Positions 34,858 to 47,785 of a DNA stretch of 64,000 nucleotides are shown here, in pieces. Position 1 is the stretch's first letter, and each line of letters opens with the position of its first letter. The notes under the pieces were generated by a model. That model had not been told where the DNA came from. It was given only the letters and a program-made list of their open reading frames with translations, and ran no database searches. Source of the DNA: Zerene cesonia (lineage: Eukaryota > Arthropoda > Insecta > Lepidoptera > Pieridae); NCBI RefSeq assembly GCF_012273895.1, contig NC_052120.1, positions 7,325,967 through 7,389,966 on the forward strand. The letters are read 5' to 3'. Made by a program: the position numbers and the translations under genes.

Positions 34858-37507
34858 GCTATGGTAAGATTATTTTTTTATTATAATATACTTATGAAAA
34901 CAATAGCAGTTTATTAAGTCAAAATAAATAACATTATATATGAATATGATGAATTCTAAAGTTATTGTTAACTTTACCATCTTTGAACATAAGATATAAA
35001 TAATTCCATTGACTATGGTACTCCTCTATCTAAAACTGATTTAACTGGATAAAAGTGAATGCGGCGACTCTGGAGACAGGCTATTTTAGAGGCTGGGATT
35101 AAAATAACCTGAATATATAACCTTTGGTATTTGTTTAGGTAAACGTTATAGCGCCGTTCATTTATACCTCGTATTACGTAAGTTCTGAAGTGATAATTTA
35201 TTGCTCGGTTGAGTGTTGAAAGAGTCTGGTTGGTGTGGGCGGCAGAGCATCGCTTCCAACATGCATAGTCATCGTATCCCACATTCTTTTAGGGCTACAC
35301 TGCAAGTAATTATAATCTATGATTTTGTTATTGATTCCCTATTGTTAATCGTACAGTAAAAAGAGAAACATTAATTTTCTTAATGGTATAATGAAGGCTG
35401 TTTTGATTGTTGGTCTAATAGTTCAATTGTTCTTGTAATGCTTTCGGTAATTATTGCAGTTTTTACACAAATATCGTTACAGAGAAAATGAAAAGTATTG
35501 TTTACTATCTGCAATTTAATCTCCATCTTAAACAAATTAGGCGGGAAACGAGAATGTATTTAAAATGATATATTTTGTATGGAACATAATGTATAATTTC
35601 ATTCAATTACATTGTTAGTTACAATTTCGCAATAAGGAAGTTGCCGGCGACGTGACTAGACGTCGATATTTTGATCTCCATCGCCGATATTGACCTTTTG
35701 ACATCCATCGTAAATTATATCATTTCAATTTAGCTTATATTGTTATCGCAGTCATGTTAAATTACATATAATATTTTACTATACTAATCGTTATATCAGA
35801 CATCTAAACGGTTAATATCCAATCAATATATCACAATTTTATCAGATTATATCTATTTGTTGATGAATAGCATGCCCAAATTCCGTACCGTAACTAGCTC
35901 GTATTGTAAATTGGATCTCAAAAGACTGATACAAACAGCACCTGCTAACAAGAAGATAACGGTAAAAAAATTACAATACGAAAGTAAACCGCTCGTCTAT
36001 TGTGATTACATTTGGCAAGTGGCCGGAGTCACGGTGTTCCGGCACGATCAGATAAGGGCACAAAAATATCGAGTAAAATATCGATTCGATGCTGAGATCT
36101 CGAGTCATGATCGATAGAGAATCGAAGTGTCACGCGCGGGGTTGTCGACCTCGGGTCAGGGTCGGGGATTCTTGGCTATTGCATGCGCGAATATCATTTT
36201 CCCGACGGATATGTCGTTACGTGGAATATTGCATGTAACCGCTTCATTGTTATTCTCACTATGCTGACTTCGTGCATTTGCATGGCCAGGTGTTCGTTTT
36301 TTTCTTAGTAGAGTGCGCTCCGTAATGAGCATCTCTATTCAAAGTAAAAGAGCTTAGAAGGATCTACTATTAAACTCTATATTCCTGTAGAATATTACAA
36401 TCATATTGTTTTCATCACTTAACAATAATAATTATTAGAAGACTGACCCTTATAATACAAATGCATTAAACCACATTCATAGATTCTTAGTGCGATACAC
36501 AAGTTCCATAGTGAACCTGCGTTAAGAACGATGGTATCTAGACGCGATTCGTTTCACGTCATGTGGCGTCGAATGTCGATACTTCGAAATAAACGCCAAT
36601 TTCCTAGTCAATGGTATCGAATCACCATAAACCTATCTCGATGTTCAATGCCTGTATATGGAGCGATTCGAATAACGGACAGCGACTCCCTTCGCAGTGA
36701 CGTGTCGAGAATTTATGTTGACCTTTACAATTGTTATGGAATTTAGATTAAAGAATGCCCGGTCCTTTTATGTTGATCTGTTTATAGTTATTGTGAGCGA
36801 GATTTGCAAGGAGCGGATGTTCAACGTAAATTACCTCTGGACTATTTTAGTTATTTACTAATAATTGCGAATAAATGTGATCCTCAATGTTTACTAGACT
36901 TGCTTAGACGACATTCAAAATATTCAAATGAAGAGGTTTTATTTCATTTAATTGCCTGTCTTGTTTAAACTGTTACGAGAAGGTTTAAGTATATGAACAG
37001 AACATTTCAATCTTAATTAATACAAAACTTATTATTTCGTTTATACAAATAAACTAACAATACCGTATTAAAACTTAGCTACATTACAAAACTATTTTTT
37101 ATCAAAGTTATTGTGAGTAATTGTTAAAGGTCCGTTGGCAAACATGGGCTACTTTTGACAAAAATCATATAAACAAAAAATGCAAAACTACAAGCGGGAA
37201 GCTACTTATTATACAAGTCAACAAAACAACCGTCAGACTACGGAAGAAAACATGAGTGTCCTTCCCGCCAATCGCTTGGGAAGGCACGTATTATTCATCT
37301 GGCGCTCAAGCATTCTTACAATCAATCAGAACCATTACACTTGTCCAGGATACAAGAATAATGGCGTACCGTGTAGTCGCAAGGAGCAAGGGTTAATCGA
37401 GTACCTTGTGTGAGGCTAGGACTAACGGTTCCCGATGTCGACACCGCGGGCGTGTGTTTACGAACACGTGAAATTAGTAAAATGATATGCTTTTCAAAAG
37501 GTCACTT

Positions 37508-37576
37508 GTGTAATTGGTTTTTCGGTATAGTATAATATATAAACCGTGTAATTGGTTTTTCGGTATAGTATAATAT
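37508..37576. repeat. tandem duplication, 31-bp identity at 38-bp spacing, next to a SINE
   Basis: GTGTAATTGGTTTTTCGGTATAGTATAATAT occurs at 37508-37538 and 37546-37576. The second copy ends right at the SINE start. It may be a local duplication that came with, or preceded, the insertion. (Shared unit is 31 bp.). Confidence 0.85.
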
Positions 37577-37577
37577 T

Positions 37578-37785
37578 TGACCGCCTCCTTGGCACAGTGG
37601 TTAACGCATCAGCGTGGAGCCGAGGGGTCCTGGGTTCAATTCCCGGTAGGGACGCACAAAAAAAAAATCTCGGTCTGGCAGGACACAGAAGACTGATCAC
37701 CTACTTGTCCGTAAAGAAAATCGATCAGTGAAACAGATGTACATCATCTGCCCCATACCCGAGTAGGGGGCACGGGACTTCAATT
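37578..37785 (+). mobile_element. tRNA-derived SINE, other family
   Basis: Head GACCGCCTCCTTGGCACAGTGGTTAACGC (37579-37607) with a good A box (TGGCACAGTGG), then B box GGGTTCAATTCCC at 37632-37644, a short poly(A), and the body ATCAGTGAAACAGATGTACATC to the GGGGGCACGGGACTTCAA end. It is clearly tRNA-like but lacks a closed cloverleaf plus a terminator, so it is a SINE and not a tRNA gene. A 38-bp tandem duplication lies directly upstream. Confidence 0.8.
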
Positions 37786-39306
37786 TTATAATATATAAAA
37801 GTCTGTATTAAATTTTGTAGGAAGAAGGCTACGGCGTTGAATTCACTATTAATTTTAATGTCAGTATGATTTGTTTATCAAGAAAGTATTGTTGAATTAA
37901 TAACATCTATTGAAAACTAAACAAAACTGATTTATATCTAAAATTATTCTTGTCGTTATTCACCGTAATTAAAAATAATTGTTAAAATCAATAAATTAAA
38001 AACACCCAATTAAAACATCCTACGCAACGGCAACATAGAGCGTCGACAGCTCATCTCTCTCTCATATTATTCTTTTAAACGCAGCCTATTGAATATCACG
38101 CGCCAAGGAAAAAAAAAATATGCTTATAGACGTTTTAATGACGCCATAAATAACTATTGTGGCGTTGATTACACCAATACCATTCCAATACAAATTGAAG
38201 ATGCACCCTTCTGACGGCCTGACAATGCCCGAGGGAGCGAGGATCAAACATTTTTTACCTGGACCAAACTAACCTCTCTGAATAGACGCTTGATTTTATG
38301 ATTTATAGGACCCTTTATTCGATCTCAGCTCCTCCGTATTTTGTTTTGATTGAGATTCCTTTCAAGGTAGGGAAGATTGATTGTTCTATGTTGTGGGAGT
38401 TTTGGTTACCGATCGTATTTTCTATCTTATTTTTATTTAGTTAAGTGCTACGCCCACGTCTCGTAAAGGGCTTTTAAAATTATCTATCTTTTGACACTTT
38501 AGAGCATGATAAGTTACTGAGTAATTTAAGGAATTTTACATTTAAATAATTGGTTTAATAAATTAAACAGAAAGTAGCTTGAATGTGGTTGTATAAGAAC
38601 AATAACAGACGACAAGACAAAGTAACAATTATTAACAAATTAACGATTAAATGTTTTAAAAACATGTCAAAATTTTACGTCAAATGTTCAAAGACGAAAT
38701 ATTAAAATCATTTCTTTATTTGAACTTGCTAGCCAATGGTTGATCCGCATCAAAGCTTCAAAGAGATATAATCAAATTTCAAAAACATGAGATACGATGG
38801 TTCCCAGCGCGATTTCTTGTAATTCCCGTTTCAACGCGAGGCCTCCAAGGGCCAATTGTACACTCGCGGAGGAGATTATTCCTTCGAGCCTTTTCCGAAT
38901 ACTCGTATCTTCCTCAATAGATCAACAAATCTATGAGCTGTGATTTCAAATACTTTGGTTTAATTATCTATGACGAATAATAAAATATTCGATTTCACTT
39001 GTTGACTACAAATTGATTTTAGTGACAATGATTTTGAGTTTATTCATAAAACCAGTACAGAGCATCATTTTTAGATATATAACAAATACTCGTCTGTATA
39101 TTATTTGTTCTTGAATTTGAATCATACAAAAATAAAATATGAGATGCAGGTTACCTTTTCTTCCTATACATACGAACGAAATTAAATTTCAATAATTGGC
39201 TGTTTAAGCTACACCTTATAATTTATTATCTCTGATCAAAAAGTTTTATTCTGGAACAACAGTGATAAAAATTGTTCTGAGATCTCTAACCCCGATTACA
39301 AATATT

Positions 39307-39609
39307 TTACAAAGCGGATTTACAGGGAATGAAATTAGAGACGAAGCCGTTGATGTAAAGCTGTGAAACTAAAGGGATGAAGTTCTTGTTAGTCACGACA
39401 TTTCCACGTCTCTCATTAGTCAGCTCGTAAAAGAGACCATTCCAACGCTCACTAATGTCTTCTGCTACAGTTTTATGACTATTGACTCGCTGACGTAGAA
39501 CTGTAACGGGATTGTAATAAATAAATAACCACAATAAGCGCGTCTGATTACGTGTTCGAGGGGCACTTTTCATCAAATGTAGTGTGAATGTAATTGAATT
39601 TTGCAGCAT
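39307..39609 (-). CDS. 100-residue ORF, unrecognised, doubtful
   Basis: One of the longest gap-free unexplained frames. It includes DISERWNGLFYELTNERRG and KNFIPLVSQLYINGF. No signal peptide, no clear splice sites, no family recognised, and the segment is only slightly richer in GC than its surroundings. More likely chance or conserved non-coding than a gene. Confidence 0.1.
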   Translation of the reverse strand: MLQNSITFTLHLMKSAPRTRNQTRLLWLFIYYNPVTVLRQRVNSHKTVAEDISERWNGLFYELTNERRGNVVTNKNFIPLVSQLYINGFVSNFIPCKSAL

Positions 39610-42371
39610 TTCATTTATACGTATGCTGTTTGGAATAAATTGCCGGTTACGAGCCGAGTGTGAAACCGTGGTCGTGTGTATTTACCGTTTTCTACCAATG
39701 GTCTTCACTTTTCAAACCAAGATTTATTAACGTACACTCAAGAGCACAATAAATGTTTCTACGTCGTGAGCAAGCAGCGACAATACTTCTTCCTCGAACG
39801 TGTTACATTATAGACAAACAGAGAATAAATTCAGTTTTCGCGCGACAATTTGTAACACCGATAAAATGTTTCTATTGTTTCGAATTAAACCATACTCGCA
39901 AAATGTTTAAGGAATAAATCGTTACTGGACACCGCTCTAGTTGTAAGTGTAATTTCAATAGAAACCTTGTGTTATGAATGGCAGATATTTTGTTTGATAA
40001 TCATTTGGAAATTATTTGAAATTTTGTGTGCAGATTCGTTTTGAAAACACGGAACGTTTTTTTTAAGATAATGTCCATAAATATATATGATAGTGGAACT
40101 AGTACGATTACCACTTTTCCATATCCATATTTTATCACTTTTTTATAAAAATGTTCAACAGTTATCAACCAGTCCAAGCGAAGAAGAATCCAACCACCCT
40201 AAACGTATTAAAATCCGGTGAGTGATCACCAGTTATGAGTGGTCTAACTAACACGAGTTTATTTAAAATATTTAGATCCTTCTAATAAATATCAAATATA
40301 TCACAAATTATACCACAACAGCAATAGCTTTTAAGTGGTTGATGTCATGGCATGGCATTTATGAACGATACTCCTCAGCGAGCTTTCAGATATTTACGAT
40401 ATGTTCATATCTAGATGGAAGTGCCGACAATAGCCGGAGTGCGTGTCGTCTAATCACAAATTGTACTGTTACTAAGCCTGCGGCAGTGTAATAAGATCGA
40501 CGCGTTTTATGTCGTGATATACGTAAATTGCTGACCGTACATACACATGAACATTACATGATTAAAATACTGTATATGAAACTGTACAATGTAGTTGTCT
40601 CGACCAGCAATATGCTTGAAGGATAAAACAAAAATCGTTATAAATTATCATTAATAATATATTTTAAATGGCGGTACGGTTGATTAATATGCTATATCTT
40701 TATTTAGATTCGAATGCCAATGAATGAAATATTACATAGTATCTACACTTTGATATTCATATAATTTTTTTTAGAATTAAATAGATATATTTAAAGTTCG
40801 CGTATGTATATGTATATGTGAGGATATTAATATTTAGTACATTAATTATTTTTGTAGTAAATGAAACGAAACGTTTTCCTAACGAAAATATTGTGGGGCA
40901 TCAGCTGGTACCGAATAAAGTGAGTCATTGAATCGATTCATGAGACATCTACGTAATTGATTGAATACTTAATCCTATAAGCTATATTGAGACCCGGTTA
41001 TCAAACCAAAATGACTGGCGTTAAAATTATTTACACTAAATTCGAAGGGTACCTATTTCCCAAATAGCAATAAGGTAGAATTAGCAGACAGTTAATTAGA
41101 ATCTGGCACATAGCCTTGTATAGATTTCGTAACGCTTGAACCAACTGTTCTTATGATTTATCGAACAACAGACAACCATCGAACTGTGTATTGACAAATT
41201 ATGCTTCTAGCATTTACTTTTATCTGCTTATACGTAAGAATAGGCTTTATTTCGATACGCTACGACTTGGCCGATTTTATAGGAACTGCATTGTTACGTT
41301 AAATATGATTTATGTGCTTCAGTAGTTTGAATAAACCGGGATTTGTTGTAAATGCGGACTCTGGGAATGAGATGAGCGATATGCGATCAGGATAATATGA
41401 AAAAGTAGGCATGTCGGTTGCTTGTCCTTATAATTTATATGGGGATCATTGTATTCGACTTATATAAATTTGATTTGCTATTTGATTTGCAAAACTATAC
41501 ATGCATTGGAAAGATAAAAAATATATTGTAATTTAAATAAAAATACATCTCAAGTAACATGTGAGTTAATTTTTAATATAATATTATATGATGTAAACTG
41601 CATTTTTAATTTTCTATTCTTTAATTAGACGAAATATTATGTGTACGAAATTTAAATAGTTTATTTTAATAACCTAATTCAGAAGGTTGAGCTTTTTTAT
41701 ATTAATGTCGATGAATGGAGAATGTATAAAATAATGCATGTGTATTATAAAAGCTAACTAGAAGTGATACAATCAATAAGAGTTTTGTTAAATAAAAAGA
41801 GAAAAATAACCGTTAATATTATTACCAACACAAATAAATAGTTTCAAGACATACACAACGAAACAAAAATTTAAATCAACCATCAGCACAGTAATTAAAC
41901 TTACATCTTCTCATATTACGAAGAGAAATAAATTCTTCATCCCGAACAATCATAAACCAACAATACACTGTTACGACAAACAGCGTATATTACGAACACA
42001 AAGGCTGCACAAAGCTGGGTGCAGAAATAAACACTTATAAATCTCCTGGTGGTTATTTAAGCACTGCCCTCACAGTGCAGTTGAAGTTTAAATTATTTTA
42101 ATCCAGCGTACTGAGATATCTATTGTAGCAGGGCTCTATAGGGCCTCAGTAAATCAGCTTATGCGACGGATGGTACGCTCCCTTATCAGTCTGCTCTTTG
42201 TGTTATGCGAATCTGTCACTGTTTCTCTTATTTTCACACGCTCTCGTGCTATAACCGAATTCAGAATTGGGTATTCAGACGGAGGTTTTATGCCTCCCTT
42301 GTACAGTTTTTCAAAGGAATTATATGGATTCCTCTTTTTCAATTCAACTTTTAAATTTCGCTTAATGTTTT

Positions 42372-42520
42372 AACCGACTTCTAGAAATAAAAGGGGGTGT
42401 TGTCTTCGTCTGTGTCTTTTTTTACTTTTTTTGTGTGCATTGATCGATGTTTTTGTCCATTGTGAATCGATTCAATTTAGTTTTAGGATTGTACTCATAT
42501 TTGTACTTTAGAAGTCGGTT
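42372..42520. mobile_element. MITE-like element with 12-bp terminal inverted repeats
   Basis: AACCGACTTCTA at 42372-42383 is the reverse complement of TAGAAGTCGGTT at 42509-42520. The 149-bp body is T-rich and non-coding. The AACCGACTTC end is frequent in lepidopteran repeats. Confidence 0.6.
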
Positions 42521-43201
42521 TAAACTTTTGCTACTTGTTATTTTTACTACATTTTTTAGATTCAAATTTTATTTAAATTTAAATAAAACTTATCTTATCA
42601 AGACCATTGACAATTTATTTGAACACGTTGCCGTTATTCACTTTTATCTTTGCCATTTAAATGAAAAGACACCAAGGATAATAAAATAACAAAACATCAG
42701 AAAATTTAACGTTCAGATAAACTTAACAAGACAATGATTTAGGTATATTTTAATACAATGGGCAATATCAACCTACGAGCTGAACTTTCTTGTTTCGCCA
42801 CCGTATTGTGTATGAAGCGTAGTGAGAATTTAATTATAGTTTACACACTTGAAGTCTGCTTAGTAGCTTATGCATCGGAGGTTAAAAAGCCAACCCTGTT
42901 CCTCAGGTGGGAAGACTACTACAAAAGATAATTGTGTATTGATTAAACCACTTCGTTCCTTAAGTCAAAGGTGAAACCTTTTATGTAAGAATCCGTTTAA
43001 CACCGATAAGTGGATCGGGTTTTCTAAAGAACTGTTAATATCATGTGCTAAATACACTCAAAAGAGATTACGCTTAATTTTTTGTGGCTTCAACACTTTG
43101 TTTAACTTATATCCAATCTTTTGTGAAATTGGCATTTAAGATCGTTTTTAATTCATTGTTTATAAGGCGAAATGTGAATAATATTATATGATTATTTCCT
43201 T

Positions 43202-43336
43202 AACTAGTTTTGCGAGGCTACGCCTCGCAAATTTCACGTCCCTGAGAAAGTTTCGGGATAAAACTATTCTATGTCTTCTCTCAGACGCTAAACTATCTTT
43301 TTACAAAATTTCATGCAAATTTCCATGGCAGTTCCC
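43202..43336 (-). mobile_element. Helitron-like fragment
   Basis: Plus strand begins AACTAGTTTTGCGAGGCTACG and continues CTATGTCTTCTCTCAGACGC and AAATTTCATGCAAATTTCC, the usual blocks of a lepidopteran CTAGT-ended repeat in reverse. The left end is missing. Confidence 0.5.
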
Positions 43337-43614
43337 GATAACAACGGATTCAAGCAAACTATATATTAGTATAAACGAATACGAAATGGTCTTAAAACAT
43401 GTGGTATATATTTAATATATATTATTTTAACTAAACAAATCCACTTGAAAGTGTCATAAAATTGAATGCCCTATATTAAAAACGAAAGAGCCTTTCTGAT
43501 AATATTGCATAACCTAATCTTCATCAAGACCTACAAAAGTGCCTGACAATTACGGTCAAGTGTGGTCAGACACTTAAGTAGCTTTAACACGACCTCTTTA
43601 AAGCCGATAAATGG

Positions 43615-43732
43615 CATACTACAGAGTGCTAGTGAAAAATGTTCACTTGTTGATATTGCATTCATTAATGTATCATACTACAGAGTGCTAGTGAAAAATG
43701 TTCACTTGTTGATATTGCATTCATTAATGTAT
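43615..43732. repeat. perfect 59-bp tandem duplication
   Basis: The unit beginning CATACTACAGAGTGCTAGTG and ending ATTCATTAATGTAT occurs at 43615-43673 and again, identically, at 43674-43732. The lack of any difference suggests a recent event or an assembly artefact. Confidence 0.95.
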
Positions 43733-43904
43733 AACTTATAGGGAATAAAAGATAATTTATTCATTACATATTTATCCGGATTCGAATCATGTGGCATAGA
43801 AAATGGGGAAGGAGGAATGTGTGTATAAATAAAACTAATAAACCTTTTAAATTATTTTCGCTTTGAACAAACCGCACCACTATTAAGTTCCACAATTATA
43901 TACT

Positions 43905-44137
43905 ACTAGCTTTCCGCCCGCGGCTTCGCCCGCGTGGAATTCGGTTATATCGCTTTCATCTCCCTATTTCAACTCCTTCTACCATTTTTTCGCGATAAAA
44001 ATTATCCTATGTCCTTTCCCAAGTTCAGTTCTACCTTCATACCAAATTACAAAAAAAATGGTTCAGTGGTTTAGGCGTGAAAACGTAACAGACAGACAGA
44101 CAGACAGAGTTACTTTCGCATTTATAATATTAGTAGG
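43905..44137 (-). mobile_element. Helitron-like repeat, second family
   Basis: Minus orientation: 3' end ACTAGCTTTCCGCCCGCGG on the plus strand, and left end TTATAATATTAGTAGG. It includes the CAGA-type tetranucleotide run at 44089-44108. It shares the end structure (TACTAATATTATAA... to CTAGT) with the other family but has a different body. It is a common lepidopteran repeat. Confidence 0.7.
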
Positions 44138-44146
44138 GAAGTAGGG

Positions 44147-44346
44147 ACTAGCTGCACCCCGCGGTTTCATCCGCGTAAGTCCGTATTCCGTAGGAATATC
44201 GGGATAAAAACTTGCTTATGTGTTATTCCAGTTTCCCAGCTGTCTACGTACCAAATTTTATTGCAATTGGTTTAGTAGTTTTTGCGTGAAAGAGCAACAA
44301 ATAAACACACATCCTTACAAACTTGCGCATTTATGATATTAGTAGG
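44147..44346 (-). mobile_element. Helitron-like non-autonomous repeat, copy 3
   Basis: Reverse complement of the 8929-9141 family: ACTAGCTGCACCCCGCGG at its 3' end, AGCTGTCTACGTACCAAATT inside, and TTATGATATTAGTAGG at the other end. It lies only 9 bp from the neighbouring element at 43905-44137, in the same orientation. Confidence 0.8.
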
Positions 44347-45599
44347 ATAGCATTAACTTATTTTATGTTAAAAGTAAAAGGTACCTTCCAAAAAATAGAA
44401 AAAAACACAATTTCATAAAATTGAAGGTTTTTATTTTACTCATTGCATTTATGAAAATTCCTCACTTAAAATAATGTCGTCGTGAGAAATATTCATATCC
44501 AATTAATGTATCAATTTGCAACCCACGGAGTGTTCCAGAATATAACCGGATTTTGTATGGAATCTATCACGAACTTCGTCTCCATCATTACCCAAGCTCG
44601 TTACGTCACATTTCGACCGCTGACCGATTTACGTTGAACTAATCATTTAAACAGTGGGTACTATTGTTCGATATTACGTAACGCTCATGTTGCTAGCTCC
44701 AAACTTTGGCCATTAATTCTGCTTTATAGCTCGATGTAGACCCTTTGTTGTATCATGAGAATTTTCGGGAATCTAATTGGGTATAATATGCAATATACAC
44801 ATGTTATCTAGGTTGATGTTCTCTGTTACATAAGTTAGTTAGCTAGCTATACAATACAAATTAAGATCGAAACATACCGACGGGCTACATATATAATCAT
44901 ACACACACTCGTAGCAAGCAGTCTATTAGTTCTTCTATTATGATAACTATATATAACCTATCTGCAAATTGAAGTCTTCATATTTTTAAGTATTAAAAAC
45001 AAAGTATAAACAGCATTACAATGAATTACGGAATGGGTACAATTTCGTATATTATACATTTCTTATAAGGCAGTATGAAATTTTACTAAATTTATAAATC
45101 ACATTAAAATATGCATCTCGACATCTGTAAAATCCATTCCTATGTTTGAAAAAGGCAAACCACTTCAACTTACTTAGTAAGTAAATAAATCCAATCTACT
45201 AGCGTACTTAATTCTTTATTACTGTATTTTAATATACCCTTGACATATAGACCTTTAAATGAATGCATCTGCTGTTACACATCGTTATAATAATACACAG
45301 TGTGGCAAATTGAAAATCTTTTTCCATTAAGTGTGGAGAAATAACGTAATCATTGATAAAATTATATCTGTTATGCAGAAGATTAATATAATTTTTTAAG
45401 GAAGGCCACCCAACTCAACATAAAAGAAGATTGTAATTGTATCAAGAGATTCACGTGCCTAAATAATAATAATCTAAAATGTCTGATTTGCGTAATATAA
45501 ATATATCAAATGGCGATAGTATCCTTATCACAATGCACTATTTTATAATATTTCTTTTATTGTCTGAAGATAGAAGACTATAGATAGAACATTTTATAC

Positions 45600-45666
45600 C
45601 GCTGTAAATATTTCATTCCCATGTGAATTTCGTCTACGCGGAAAAAGCTGTGGGTGGAAAGCTAGT
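45600..45666 (+). mobile_element. short Helitron-like 3' fragment
   Basis: ATTTCGTCTACGCGGAAAAAGC then GGGTGGAAAGCTAGT resembles the GC-rich 3' end of the second family. Only about 65 bp is recognisable. Confidence 0.4.
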
Positions 45667-45772
45667 ACATACGATTTTTTCTATACAATTCTGAATAGGA
45701 TGTCATACTAGAACAATAAAAGAATTATAATACTTTCTACGTCACAAAATTCTCATAAAAAATCGCCTCACA

Positions 45773-45815
45773 TCATAAGGTATTGTGTATCATGTGTCTA
45801 TCATAAGGTATTGTG
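45773..45815. repeat. short direct repeat pair
   Basis: TCATAAGGTATTGTG is at 45773-45787 and again at 45801-45815. Minor local duplication. Confidence 0.7.
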
Positions 45816-46459
45816 CATTCAGGTTAAAAACTATACCGTGTAGTTTACATAATATTGCTATTTGAGCACGTGACCTCATGCGTGTGGGAACTTTAGCTTT
45901 CTGTCAAATTAAGGACACAGCTGACCGCTCAGTATAAAACATTTTTAAGGAGACGGTACTATTTATTATTTATAACTATTTCATATTGGAATTAAAATTA
46001 TTTTGTGAATTATCTCTGTAACAGAGACATAAATTAAAATAATTGTTTATACATTTATACAGCTCGCTCAGAATTTAAAACGCAATTGCATGTCTTGCTA
46101 TCTAAAAGTATGAATGATGTATTTTTTTATTAACTTAGAATATTATATTTGGACTATTATAATTTGGTCGACAATTGTGACCTTTTCCACAATATCTGTA
46201 TGTAAATTAGGAGGATCTAGGAAATAGTCAAGGTTGATTAAAATGCAACGTACGCACGCAAGAAATCACTAACATTGTTATTTTATATAGCCTTTAATTG
46301 ACTCATATATCTATAACTGACTGTTATTTATTATATGAAATTAATAATAAATAAGGGCGAGTGATGCCAGTATTTGGTTTGAGCTTTGACATAGAATTTT
46401 TTATACCTGACTAGATGCGTAATTAATTATAAATATATTGATGGAGGAACATTTTATAA

Positions 46460-46720
46460 TCATAAAAAAGAGAAAGTTTGACAAGCTTCATGAAAACTCC
46501 TAAAGTAGAACTTTTTGCGACTTGCTTTGCTTTGCTTGCTTGTTGCTGTTAATTGATCATACATAGTATGATATTCTCTATAAAATATGTTTAATAAATT
46601 CATAGCATTTTTTACTTCGTTAGATGTTGTCTCTTTCAAACAATGGGGATTTTTATTAGATGCATTATAGAACTGCATACATAATGAAACAGAAAATAAC
46701 GATAACAATAACCTGCTCAT
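46460..46720 (-). CDS. candidate small ORF with signal-peptide-like start, unrecognised
   Basis: 86 residues starting MSRLLLSLFSVSLCMQFYNA, a plausible signal peptide. A hydrophilic remainder follows with two more cysteines and a Lys/Ser-rich SKQSKASRKK segment. The start context (TTTTT before ATG) is poor. No homologue recognised; in AT-rich DNA an ORF of this size can arise by chance. Confidence 0.2.
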   Translation of the reverse strand: MSRLLLSLFSVSLCMQFYNASNKNPHCLKETTSNEVKNAMNLLNIFYREYHTMYDQLTATSKQSKASRKKFYFRSFHEACQTFSFL

Positions 46721-47690
46721 AAAAATGATACATTCAATATGTTGAATAAATGCAATGTAATTACCATGGCCATTATAAAAGCAAGATTTAACATATCATG
46801 TGATAAAGAAAAAACATTAAGTTCCGTAGGCCGGCCGCGTGATGTAAACTGTACATATAAATAGATTTCTTTTGTACTTATATACGTTCACTATTATAAT
46901 ATAAAAGGTATCAGATTAAAATTTTATGAACTATTCATATCATTGTTACGAAAAATTTTAAAGCTATTATTGCAACATGTCTAACAACTCCAAGAAGGAA
47001 ATATTTTACTTTATGGTAGATACCTAGAATCAACTGTAGATCATAAATAATTATTTATACGACAAGAATTTGAAATCTGTATATTTAATTAAATTTAAAG
47101 TGGATTCAATTAAGCAGTGTACCTTTATTTAGTGCAATTAGTGACAAATGTTTATCGCATTCCTGAATTTTATGTGCAAATATGCAAAAATAATTTTAAG
47201 GTTTATACTTTCAAAAGACCTTAATATGAAATATGAAATAGGTACTAAAATTTTCACGTTATTGAAACGTTACATAGTTACGTTAGTTACTTATTTAATA
47301 GACGATAAATTGTCCACTGCATTGTCGTTGCTGACCGTACCAAGCAACATCGATAAAGCAAACTAAACAAATGGAACAAATCCACACGAACATAACTTAT
47401 AAACAATTTATGAATTCAACCTTCACAGTACGTTGTCCTGACTAGCGGATACATGGGAACTATCCACTATATTTTTCTGAACTAAGATATTAGATCTACA
47501 GATCCGAATCTATTCGTGTAGAATCGTGACTGGCGATTTGTGTAAAATTGATAAAGTAACGGCATCTTCTCCTTTATAGGTTGTTGGAATAAGAATAGGA
47601 AGTACTGGTAACATGCTTTGAACTGTGACTTTGTGTGTCGGAGTGCAGAAAATTGATATTGGTGTCAAATGATAACACGCTGGTGTTTGT

Positions 47691-47785
47691 TTATATACAA
47701 CCGTACATTTGTTTGAAGACAATCGCAAAGGCATTTCCTTGTTTACCACCGTATGAATTTGATGTGAATAGTAGAGGAGGAGTAG
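47691..47785 (-). CDS. possible orphan exon with CUB-like strand pattern
   Basis: After acceptor-like TATAAATTACAG, one frame reads PPLLFTSNSYGGKQGNAF then AIVFKQMYGC before a stop. The pattern L.F.SN...G.GF.... is reminiscent of the last strands of a CUB domain. An overlapping minus frame (down to 47510) is also open, so the signal may be compositional. No partner exons were found nearby. It could be an exon remnant, a pseudogene or chance. Confidence 0.2.

Larger units (their letters stand above)
28624..37507. other. non-coding stretch, few repeats
   Basis: Holds the rearranged LINE-like copy (29845-30156), a palindrome at 31204 and the 34132 insertion. GC-richer patches at 35640-35700 and 35870-36240 have no clear gene. 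The open frames at 35013-35282 minus, 35857-36117 plus and 36531-36746 plus have no recognised domains. The patches could be conserved regulatory elements. Confidence 0.55.

Noticed and set aside
37578..37650. A functional tRNA gene
   Set aside because: A and B boxes are present, but no complete cloverleaf could be drawn and a SINE body follows.
37494..37700. Minus-strand frame reading PGIEPRTPRLHADALTT
   Set aside because: This phrase is the translated antisense of a SINE tRNA-like head, not a protein.
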